Assembly: GCF_029525555.1 (NCBI RefSeq)
Contig: NZ_JAPDHZ010000004.1
Span: forward strand, 62,001 to 126,000
Source of the DNA: Cohnella ginsengisoli
GTDB taxonomy: Bacteria; Bacillota; Bacilli; Paenibacillales; Paenibacillaceae
Length of the DNA stretch: 64,000 nucleotides
Direction of reading: 5' to 3'
The notes beneath the pieces are model-generated. The model was not told where the DNA came from, did no database searches, and worked only from the letters and a program-made list of their open reading frames with translations. The position numbers were made by a program, and so were the translations under genes. Shown one piece after another: positions 56,421 through 64,000 of the stretch. Position 1 is the stretch's first letter. Every line of letters begins with the position of its first letter.

Positions 56421-57215
56421 ATGCGCAGCTATCGTGAATTCGCCTCGGTCTACGACCGATTGATGGAGGACATGCCGTACCCGGAATGGCTTAGTTTTGC
56501 CAGAGGGTGCTGGGAAAAGTACGGCATGCCCAAGACGGTCGTCGATTTGGGCTGCGGGACGGGCAATATCGCCATCCCGCTTGCCAAATCCGGCTTTCGC
56601 ATATTCGGCATCGACCTGTCGGCGGACATGCTGTCGGTCGCCCGCGCCAAATGGGAGTCGGTTCCTCAGCGCGGCATCGGACGCGTCTCCGGCGGCGAGG
56701 AAGGCGGCATTCGCTGGCTGCAGCAGGATATGCGCGACTGGGAGATTCCCGAGCCCGTAGACTGCGTGCTGTCGTTCTGCGATAGCTTGAACTACTTGAC
56801 GGAGCCCGAGGACGTCATCTCCTCGTTCAAGCATTCGTATGCCGGCCTCAGACCCGGAGGTTTGTTCGTGTTCGATGTGCATGCGCCGTCGCAGCTCGCC
56901 CGTTATGGCGAAGAGCAGCCGTTTGTGCTCGACGACAAAGATATCGCCTATCTGTGGACATGCGATTACGATCCCGACCGCAGGGAAGTGGAGCATGAGC
57001 TCACCTTCTTCGTGCGTGAGGAGGGCGGCTCCGGCGCAGGCTTGTACCGGCGATTCGAAGAGGGGCACGTTCAGCGCGCCTATGAGCCGGACTGGCTCGC
57101 AAGGCAATTGACGGAGGCAGGGTTCGAGCTTCTCCACCGGTGCGCCGATTTTTCCTGGAACGCGCCGACGGCGTCCAGCGAGCGACTGTTTTTTGTCGCG
57201 CGGCGGCCGGCTTAA
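56421..57215 (+). CDS. yqeM: Class I SAM-dependent methyltransferase YqeM
   Basis: 264 residues. Motif I VVDLGCGTGNIAIPLAKSG, motif II GIDLSADMLSVA, LQQDMRDW and DCVLSFCDSLNYL are typical. ATG 56421 follows GAGGAGACATCC. The substrate is unknown. Last of the yqe operon, with a terminator 14 bases after the stop; comER, its neighbour in B. subtilis, lies 6 kb away. Confidence 0.9.
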   Translation: MRSYREFASVYDRLMEDMPYPEWLSFARGCWEKYGMPKTVVDLGCGTGNIAIPLAKSGFRIFGIDLSADMLSVARAKWESVPQRGIGRVSGGEEGGIRWLQQDMRDWEIPEPVDCVLSFCDSLNYLTEPEDVISSFKHSYAGLRPGGLFVFDVHAPSQLARYGEEQPFVLDDKDIAYLWTCDYDPDRREVEHELTFFVREEGGSGAGLYRRFEEGHVQRAYEPDWLARQLTEAGFELLHRCADFSWNAPTASSERLFFVARRPA

Positions 57216-57228
57216 GTTTTTACTTGAG

Positions 57229-57264
57229 AGACCGTCAGGCGAAGGCTGCCTGGCGGTCTTTACT
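57229..57264 (+). terminator. Terminator after yqeM
   Basis: AGACCGTCAGGC pairs with GCCTGGCGGTCT over GAAGGCT-type loop bases, followed by TTACTTTT. Confidence 0.85.
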
Positions 57265-57392
57265 TTTCAGGCACGAGAAAATGCCATCCTCTGCAGTAGG
57301 GAGACGAGAACCATAAGGCAGGGGCCCGGAAGCCATCGCCTGCTAAATGAGGCGATTCCGCCTCCAGGCAACGCCCCGAAGTTTAGAAACAG

Positions 57393-57440
57393 AAAGCGCG
57401 ATCCCAAGGCGTCAATCGACTCCCGGGACCGCGCTTTTCG
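57393..57440 (-). terminator. Terminator after the MMPL gene
   Basis: On the minus strand AAAGCGCGGTCCCGGG pairs imperfectly with CTTGGGATCGCGCTTT, followed by CTGTTTC. The 57265-57392 stretch between the two terminators has no gene that I can support. Confidence 0.7.
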
Positions 57441-57453
57441 TTTCAACTGAATT

Positions 57454-59671
57454 TTAACCGCGCAACTTCGCCTTCTTCGCCAGATGCTCGCGTCCCGGCC
57501 AGAAGGACCGGTCGCCCAGCAGCGACGTGATGGCCGGCACCAGAAACGGCCTCACGAGGAACGTATCCAGCAGCACGCCGATCGCGGTAATGACGCCAAA
57601 CTGTACGAGCACTTGGATCGGCAGCGTCGCGAGCACCGCGAACGTGCCGGCCAGGATGAGGCCCGCGGAGGCGATGACGCCGCCCGTTTCGCCGACGCCC
57701 TCGCGGATCGCGTCCCGCAGCGGCATTTCCTTGCGTTTGCGCCAGATGCTGGAGATCATGAAGATGTTGTAGTCCTCCCCAAGCGCCACCAGGAACACGA
57801 ACGCATACAACGGGATCGAACCTTGGATCGCGTCGGCGCCGAGTACGTAATGGATAACAAGCCAGCCGAGTCCGAGCGCTGAAAAATACGAGAGAATGAC
57901 GGTGCCGACCAAATAGGCGGTCGCGACGACGGAGCGCAAATAAAGGAGCAGCAGCAGCGCGATCAGTCCGATGACGACCGGCAGGATCAGCCGCGTATCC
58001 CGCTCTCCGGTTTCTTTCGTGTCATACTGGTCGGCGGTTTGCCCCGAGATCCATACGTGGTCGGCGGCTTTCGCGTCGCCGGCCTGGGCGAGCGCCGCGT
58101 TCGCGGTCTCGCGCAGATCGGGGATTTTGTCCAGCGCCTCCAGCGAATAAGGATTAAGGGCAAGCTCAACGTCGTAAGCGACAATTTGTTGATTTTGCTG
58201 TCCTTTCATGGGTTCGGATACGCGGCTGACGTAAGGCAGGTTGGCCAGCTTTTCCGCTAATCCGGTCTCTTTGCCGCCCGTGTCGACGATGACTTTGACG
58301 GGCGCGAGCTCGCCTTCGGAAAATTGGGAGCCGATCAGCGCGTAACCTTCTCTCGACTCCATCGTGGAAGGGAACGACGATAAGATATCGTACGTGAATT
58401 TAATTTGGCTCGATACGCCGGCCAGCAAGGCGAGGCAAACGACCGATACGAGCGCGATCAAACCCGGACGCTTCACGACGAGCGTGCCCGTGCGGTAGCG
58501 GGGGAGGCGCTTCAGGCGCAGGCTTTGGCTTGCCGCGCTTCGCGGCGCGTTCCTCGCGCATTTGCTGCGTGCGCGGAACGAACGGCCAGAAGGAGGCGCG
58601 TCCGATGACGGCGAGCAGCGCGGGCACGAGCGTCAGGCTGGCGATGCTCATGATGAAAATCGCGATGCTGAACGGCGCCGCGAACCTGCGGAACGCGCCG
58701 TATTCGGCGAGCAATAGCGTGAGGAGGGCGATCACGACGGTGATGCCGCTCATCGCGACGGCGCCCGAGGCGTCCGTCAGCGCGGCACGAAGCGCCTTTC
58801 CTTTATCGGGCTCGTGCTTCAGCAGCTGGCGGAACCGCGAGATCAGGAACAGGCAATAGTCGGTTCCGGCGCCGAACAGGAGCACCGTCATGATCGATAT
58901 GCCTTGCGAATCGACGACGATCCAGCCTTCGCGGGCCATCCAGCCGAGGAGCGGACTGATGACGCCGTAGGCGAAGCCGACGCCGATGAGCGGGATGAAG
59001 GCAAGGATGGGCGACCGGTAAATAAGCAGCAGCAAAACGAGTACGAGCAAAACGGTGCCCATGAGCAGCGCGAAGTCGGCGTTCTCGAAAAGTCCCGTCG
59101 CATCGATCTGAATGCCAACCGGGCCGGTGACGCGGGCGCTTAGCGCGCCTGCTTTGTCCGGATCCGCTTCGAAGGGATCGCCTCCGGTAAGGGCTGAGGC
59201 TTGCCGCTTCAGCTCCGCCACGCCTTCTTTCAACTGATCGGTATCCGCGTTTTTGTCGAAAAATACAGGGGTTACGAGCGTGCTGCCATCGTTGGACAGC
59301 TCTGATTTAAGCGCCTCCGCGGGCATTTGGTGCAGCGGGGGAACCGAGGTCTGATACGGGACCGGCGCGCTCGTCCATTGTCCAGCGAGCTTGCGGACGA
59401 TATCCAAATCGCCGTCTTCCAGTCCGCCTTCCCTGTGCCAAACGATTAACGCCGGCACGTCCGCGCCGCTGGCGAACTCCCGCTCCGCGACGGCCGCAGC
59501 CTGCACGGACGGTTTGCCGTTGGACAGATTGGGCGCATTGTTCGTCTCGTGCTTGCCGACCTGCGGCAGCAGCACGCTCAACAGGGCGGCGGCGACGATC
59601 CAAATCGCAAGTGTCACCCAGCGGCCGACAGGGCCCGTTATTCCTTTGCCATGAACGCGAACTTCCTTCAC
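57454..59671 (-). CDS. MMPL/RND-family transporter (frame broken)
   Basis: About 738 residues after joining, from GTG 59671 behind GGGGGAGAAGAC. Two repeats, each with a large extracellular loop after helix 1 and a six-helix bundle; GAGTDYCLFLISRFR and GEDYNIFMISSIWR are the paired helix-4 proton-relay motifs. The five C on the coding strand (58500-58504) should be four, joining APEAPP to RYRTGTLVVKRPG. Members export lipids or toxic compounds by proton motive force. It is divergent from, and probably controlled by, the adjacent TetR regulator. Confidence 0.9.
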
Positions 59672-59713
59672 GTCTTCTCCCCCTTGGGTTTCGGTTGCGT
59701 TATAATGTGCTAT

Positions 59714-59725
59714 AATGAGCGCATT
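59714..59725. promoter_or_regulatory. Candidate TetR operator
   Basis: AATGAGCGCATT, a near-perfect 12-bp inverted repeat in the divergent spacer, between two TATAATG repeats (59701, 59711) and the mmpL -10. Confidence 0.4.
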
Positions 59726-59729
59726 GATA

Positions 59730-59759
59730 ATTATATATACCGGAAGGTTAATATTGCAA
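59730..59759 (-). promoter_or_regulatory. Promoter of the MMPL gene
   Basis: On the minus strand TTGCAA (59759-59754), 18 bases, TATAAT (59735-59730). The candidate operator lies five bases downstream of the -10, where bound regulator would block transcription. Confidence 0.65.
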
Positions 59760-59799
59760 CTCTTTCGACTGCAATCTTTTCGAAGGGAAGGCGCAACAA

Positions 59800-60405
59800 G
59801 TGAAACAACAACAAACGAGACGGGCCCCCGGTCGACCTAAGGGCAATACGGACAGCCGCGATTTGCTGCTGAGCACCGCATCCGCTCTCTTTATGGAGTT
59901 TGGCTACGAGCCGGTGTCACTGAATCAGATTGCCGAGCGGGCCGGCGTCACCAAGGCTTCGATCTACTATTACTTTAGCGGCAAGTCGGAGCTGTTCGCC
60001 GCATCGGTGACCGAGATGATGGGACGTATCCGCGGATTCACGCGCCAGATTCTTGAGCAGGAGGGCACGCTTCGAGAACGGCTGATCAGGGTGGCGACGG
60101 TCAAGATGGCGAATACGCACGTCGAGTTCGAATCGATGATGCGCGAGGCGATCGCCTCGCTCAGCGAGGAGCAGCGACGCGGCATCCGCGAAGCGGAGCA
60201 CCGCATTCACGAAGTGCTGGCTGCATGCTTCGCCGACGCCGCCGCACGCGGGGAGATGCGGGGCGGAGAGGATCCGCTGCTTCTGGCGCATGCCTTTTCG
60301 TCGTTGCTGATGGTCGCGGGTCGGGACACCGACGGCGAGCGAAGGGAGGACCTGCCCGTACGGATCGTCGATCTTTTCTGGCAGGGGGCCGGACCGCGAG
60401 CTTGA
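59800..60405 (+). CDS. TetR-family transcription regulator
   Basis: 201 residues from GTG 59800 behind GGGAAGG. The helix-turn-helix reads SLNQIAERAGVTKASIYYYFSGKSEL, of which the recognition helix is TKASIYYYF. The C-terminal ligand domain is unlike characterised subgroups. Divergent arrangement with the MMPL gene suggests it represses that exporter and itself. Its stop overlaps the first of two TTGACA boxes. Confidence 0.92.
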   Translation: MKQQQTRRAPGRPKGNTDSRDLLLSTASALFMEFGYEPVSLNQIAERAGVTKASIYYYFSGKSELFAASVTEMMGRIRGFTRQILEQEGTLRERLIRVATVKMANTHVEFESMMREAIASLSEEQRRGIREAEHRIHEVLAACFADAAARGEMRGGEDPLLLAHAFSSLLMVAGRDTDGERREDLPVRIVDLFWQGAGPRA

Positions 60406-60419
60406 CATTGGACGAGAGC

Positions 60420-60449
60420 TTGACATCGATCGACGACAGCCGCTATAAT
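60420..60449 (+). promoter_or_regulatory. leuS promoter
   Basis: TTGACA (60420-60425), 18 bases, TATAAT (60444-60449). A second TTGACA lies at 60402-60407, within GCTTGACAT, which is repeated 18 bases apart. Confidence 0.82.
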
Positions 60450-60455
60450 CGAGAA

Positions 60456-60730
60456 AATAAAGGCTAAGAAGAGGAAAAGTAATCGCTAATCGTCACTCAG
60501 AGAACCGGCGGAAGGTGCAAGCCGGCTGACGTCAGCGACGAACTCGCCTTGGAGCCCCGCGTTTAATCCATGCCAGGCTGCATGCCTTGGCGGGCAACCG
60601 CGGCGAGTCCCTCCGCGTTAAGGGGGAAGAGTGGACGGCATGCCCAGGCAGGGCTGGCGTCAACTAGGGTGGTACCGCGAGCTTAACCTCTCGTCCCTAG
60701 CGTAATTTCGCTAGGGGCGGGAGGTTTTTT
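60456..60730 (+). promoter_or_regulatory. T-box riboswitch leader of leuS
   Basis: About 275 bases sensing uncharged tRNA-Leu. The T-box AGGGTGGTACCGCG lies at 60666-60679; CCTCTCGTCCCTAGCG and its complement form the terminator, followed by six T at about 60725-60730. A GAGAACCGGCGG segment lies in the Stem I region. The specifier codon was not fixed by eye. Confidence 0.92.
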
Positions 60731-60770
60731 GGCTTTTAACGCGCAGACAGACGGAAGGGGCAGCATAACC

Positions 60771-63210
60771 ATGGTACAGGACAACAATCAACCCGGCTAT
60801 AAGCCGCAGACTTTGGAGCCCAAGTGGCAGCGCTATTGGGACGCAAATAAGACGTTCCGCACGACGGAGGATCCGGGCAAGGAGAAGTTTTACGCGCTCG
60901 ACATGTTCCCGTACCCTTCGGGTGCCGGCTTGCACGTCGGACATCCCGAAGGATATACGGCGACCGACATCGTCAGCCGCTACAAGCGCATGCGCGGGTA
61001 CAACGTGCTCCATCCGATGGGTTGGGACGCATTCGGCTTGCCGGCGGAGCAGTACGCGCTTCAGACGGGTCGCCATCCGCGCGAGATCACGGTGGAGAAT
61101 ATCGACAACTTCCGCCGTCAGATCAAATCGCTCGGCTTTTCCTACGATTGGGACCGCGAGTTCAGCACGACGGATCCGGACTATTACAAGTGGACGCAGT
61201 GGATCTTTATCCAGCTCTATAAAAAAGGGACTCGCTTACGTTGCCGAGGTGCCGGTCAACTGGTGTCCGGCGCTCGGTACGGTGCTCGCGAACGAAGAAG
61301 TCATCAACGGGCTAAGCGAACGCGGCAATCATCCCGTCATCCGCAAGCCGATGCGCCAGTGGATGCTGAAGATTACCGAATACGCCGAGCGGCTCCTCGA
61401 AGATCTTGAAGAGCTCGACTGGTCGGAGAGCATCAAGGACATGCAGCGCAACTGGATCGGCAAGTCGACGGGAGCCGAGGTGACCTTTGCCATCGAAGGC
61501 CATGCCGACGCTTCTCTCACGGTATTCACGACGCGTCCGGACACGCTCTTCGGCGCGACGTATTGCGTGCTGGCGCCCGAGCACGAGCTCGTGTCCGCGA
61601 TCGCTTCCGCCGAACAGAAGGCGGATGTCGAAGCCTACGTCGATCAGGCTGCGCGCAAGAGCGACCTCGAGCGGACCGACCTGGCGAAGGACAAGACGGG
61701 CGTCTTCACCGGCGCGTACGCCGTCAACCCGGTGAACGGCGAGCTCGTGCCGATCTGGATCGCGGATTACGTGCTCGGCGGCTACGGTACGGGCGCCATC
61801 ATGGCCGTGCCGGGACATGACGAGCGGGACTGGGCATTCGCGAAAAAGTTCGGTCTGCCGATCGTCGAGGTCGTCAGCGGCGGCAACGTCGAAGAGGCGG
61901 CGCATACGGGCGAAGGGGAGCATGTCAATTCGGGCTTCCTGAACGGCCTGTCCACGCCTGACGCGATCGCGAAGAGCATCGCCTGGCTGGAGGAGCAGGG
62001 CAAAGGTCGCGGCAAGGTCACCTACCGGCTGCGCGATTGGCTGTTCAGCCGCCAGCGCTATTGGGGCGAGCCGATCCCCGTCCTGCACTTCGAGGACGGC
62101 AGCATGGAGACGGTGCCTGAGGACGAACTTCCGCTCCTGCTGCCGGAGGTCGACGCGATCACGCCTTCGGGCACCGGCGAATCGCCGCTCGCCACCGTCG
62201 AGGACTGGGTGAACGTGACGCTGCCGGACGGCCGCAAGGCGCGCCGGGAGACGAATACGATGCCGCAGTGGGCGGGCAGCTGCTGGTACTACTTGCGGTT
62301 CATCGACCCGAAAAACGCGGACGCGATCTGCGACCCGGCCAAGCAGCGGGAATGGCTGCCGGTCGATCTCTACATCGGCGGCGCCGAACATGCCGTGCTT
62401 CACTTGCTGTATGCGCGTTTCTGGCATAAGGTGCTGTACGACCTCGGCGTCGTGGCGACGAAGGAGCCGTTCCACAAGCTCGTCAATCAAGGCATGATCC
62501 TCGGCACGAACAATGAAAAGATGTCTAAGTCGCGGGGCAACGTCATCAATCCCGACGACATCGTCGGCGAGTTCGGCGCGGATACGCTGCGCGTATACGA
62601 AATGTTCATGGGGCCGCTCGAAGCGACGAAGCCGTGGAATACGAACGGGGTCGAAGGCATGTACCGCTTCCTCGGCCGCGTATGGCGCCTGTTCGTCGGC
62701 GAGAACGGCGAGCTGAGCGACAAGATCAAGGACACGGCGGGCGAAGAAACGTTCCGCAGAACCTGGCATCGCTCGGTCAAGAAAATTACCGAGGACTACG
62801 AGGGACTGCGCTTTAACACGGCGATCAGCCAGCTGATGATTTTCGTCAACGAGGCATACAAGGTCGAGGCGCTGCCGAAGCAGGCGATGGAGCACTTCGT
62901 TCAGATGCTGTCGCCGATCGCGCCGCATATCGCCGAGGAGCTTTGGGAGAAGCTCGGCCATGCGGAGAGCGTGACCTATGCGGCTTGGCCGTCCTACGAC
63001 GCCGCGCTGACGGTCGACGCCGAAGTCGAGATCGCCGTGCAGGTCAACGGCAAGATCGTGGACCGCGTCTTTGTCGCGGCCGATCTCGAGGGAGAGGCGC
63101 TGCAGGAAGCTGCGCTCGCGCTGGATAAAGTCAAGGCCGTCACGGATGGCAAGACGGTGCGCAAGATTATCGCGGTCAAGGGCAAGCTCGTCAACATCGT
63201 AGCGAACTGA
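60771..63210 (+). CDS. leuS: Leucyl-tRNA synthetase (frame broken)
   Basis: About 812 residues after joining. ATG 60771 follows GGAAGGGGCAGCATAACC. The HIGH-type motif is SGAGLHVGHPEGYTATD, KMSKS is NNEKMSKSRGNVINPDD, and the editing domain has VFTTRPDTLFGATY. Six A at 61221-61226 should be five, joining IQLYKK to GLAYVAEVPVNWCPALG. Charges tRNA-Leu, and an essential single-copy enzyme would not be expected to be truly broken, which is the strongest single argument that the frame breaks here are technical. Confidence 0.96.
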
Positions 63211-63217
63211 CACCTCA

Positions 63218-63251
63218 AGGGCGGCCTGTCTGGAACATCGGGCCGCCCTTT
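63218..63251 (+). terminator. Terminator after leuS
   Basis: AAGGGCGGCC pairs with GGCCGCCCTT across a 12-base loop, followed by TGCGTTGTTTT; modest T tract. Confidence 0.75.
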
Positions 63252-63311
63252 GCGTTGTTTTGCAGCCGTTGCTCGTTCCTTGCCGGCTTCGCGCCGGTTC
63301 GGTCCGGCGGT

Positions 63312-64000
63312 CTAATCGGACCCCAAAGACTGTTCCGAGAGGGAGGCTTCGACCTTGATCAGGTCCTCTGCGAACTTTTCGTGCGTTTTCCGCATCACCT
63401 TGCGGAAGGCATCTTGGGTCGAAAGACGCAGTTCTTCCATCGCTACCGCCGTGATGCCGCCAGGCACGCAGACGCGCTCCTGCAATTCCTGCGTCGTGCA
63501 GCCTTGCTCCAGCAGCCGCGCCGTGCCGAGCAGCATCTCGGCGCCTACTCTGGCTGCCACTTCGGGCGCAAGCCCCGCGAATTCGACCGTCGCCTCCACG
63601 AATTGCTCCAGCAGGTACGCCATGAAGGCGGGGCCGCAGCTGGACAGGTCCGAAGCGGCGCGGACGCTTTCCTCGGGGACTTCGATGGGTTCGCTAATGC
63701 GCGCGAACATGGAGATCAGCAGCTTTTTGTCGGCGGGCTCGAGCCGCGTGCCGTACATGAATAGCGAAGCGCCGCTTGCTGCGCCGTTTACGATGCTGGG
63801 AACGATCTTCGCCGTCTTGCATGGCGTAAGACGCTCGAGCTGCTCCAACGTGACGGGGCTGGTGATCGATACGAGCAGTTGCTCCGGGCGCAGCGAATCT
63901 CGAATCTCGCCGAGCACCGCCCGGTAGTCTAGCGGCTTCACGCAGAGAAAGACGATATCCGCGTCCCGGACGGCTGCCGCGTTCGTCGGCCCGATCCGAA
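63312..64000 (-). CDS. comER: ComER, pyrroline-5-carboxylate reductase-like protein (5' end outside window)
   Basis: The frame runs to the right edge; an in-frame GTG at 63941 is internal, since RIGPTNAAAVRDADIVFLCV upstream of it matches the Rossmann domain. ADIVFLCVKPLDY is the NADP-domain strand, and PSIVNGAASGASLF, SDLSSCGPAFMAYLLEQF and CVPGGITAVAMEEL are ProC-type dimer-domain signatures. ComER is ProC-like but lies upstream of comEA in B. subtilis and affects sporulation and biofilm genes there; enzymatic activity is uncertain. Confidence 0.9.
   Translation of the reverse strand, partial: RIGPTNAAAVRDADIVFLCVKPLDYRAVLGEIRDSLRPEQLLVSITSPVTLEQLERLTPCKTAKIVPSIVNGAASGASLFMYGTRLEPADKKLLISMFARISEPIEVPEESVRAASDLSSCGPAFMAYLLEQFVEATVEFAGLAPEVAARVGAEMLLGTARLLEQGCTTQELQERVCVPGGITAVAMEELRLSTQDAFRKVMRKTHEKFAEDLIKVEASLSEQSLGSD

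Noticed and set aside
33485..61230. Programmed -1 frameshifting at AAAAAAG-type runs (33494, 61221)
   Set aside because: The needed correction is skipping one base (+1), which -1 slippage would not give, and leuS and the deacetylase gene are not known for it.
61312..63213. 633-codon open frame antisense to leuS
   Set aside because: Same reason; leuS on the other strand is unmistakable.
1..64000. CRISPR arrays, IS elements, prophage, tRNA or rRNA genes
   Set aside because: No repeat-spacer pattern, transposase, integrase, phage structural gene or tRNA-like cloverleaf was found on reading through.

Overview
The window is about 64 kb of GC-rich (roughly 60 percent) chromosome from an endospore-forming Bacillota, most likely Paenibacillaceae (Paenibacillus/Cohnella type). 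The evidence is the Gram-positive ribosome-binding sites with many TTG and GTG starts, T-box leaders before alaS and leuS, an intact sigK, a spoVAC-AD-AE operon, and two blocks in Bacillus subtilis order: cymR-yrvO ... yrrD-yrrI-alaS-yrzL-yrrK-yrzB-mltG-yrrN-yrrO ... pbpI, and yqeG-yqeH-aroE-yhbY-nadD-yqeK-rsfS ... yqeM ... comER. I see no phage, IS element, CRISPR array, rRNA or tRNA gene. This is core chromosome with a few accessory insertions.

Layout. 1-4.0 kb: end of a NagZ glycosidase, a CapA-like anchored protein, a glycerophosphodiester phosphodiesterase and a fumarylacetoacetase-fold hydrolase. 4.1-7.4 kb: an ABC sugar importer (lipoprotein plus two permeases, no ATPase). 7.5-13.1 kb: a DNA-deoxyinosine glycosylase, a GAF/HD-GYP protein, an oligoendopeptidase F with two possible starts, two small unknown proteins, a methyltransferase and a cold-shock protein. 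13.2-31.1 kb: the sulfur/tRNA-thiolation genes (mnmA divergent from cymR-yrvO), then alaS, the ireB-ruvX-yrzB-mltG-U32 peptidase set, a chemoreceptor and pbpI. 31.0-38.2 kb: an AI-2E family exporter, a polysaccharide deacetylase, a G1 (eqolysin) peptidase, ilvD, a DnaQ-fold exonuclease and a membrane protein. 38.4-43.1 kb: sbcD-sbcC and a small unknown gene. 43.3-46.1 kb: sigK and spoVAC-AD-AE. 46.4-50.8 kb: a moxR-DUF58-transglutaminase operon. 50.9-57.2 kb: the yqe operon. 57.4-64 kb: an MMPL transporter with a divergent TetR regulator, T-box leuS, and comER running off the right edge.

A dominating oddity is that about 18 genes have a broken reading frame, at 24 points. Nearly all are one extra base in a run of five to seven identical bases, and they hit essential genes (leuS) as well as dispensable ones, so sequencing or assembly error is the simplest explanation. 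One such extra T removes the yrrN stop and makes a false 780-residue fusion. Coordinates of broken genes below span the rejoined gene.

Two of the 24 breaks look different. In pbpI and in the G1 peptidase gene the frame ends at CCC TGA T and resumes in the +1 frame as CCT GAT. CCC-UGA is a known +1 ribosomal slip site. These two are the best candidates here for something biologically new, although error remains possible. Other points of interest are an oligoendopeptidase F with two in-frame, ribosome-binding-site-backed starts (lipoprotein and cytoplasmic), a perfect 30-bp palindrome before sbcD, a sigma-D-like promoter before the chemoreceptor, and a tandem DUF1292 pair.
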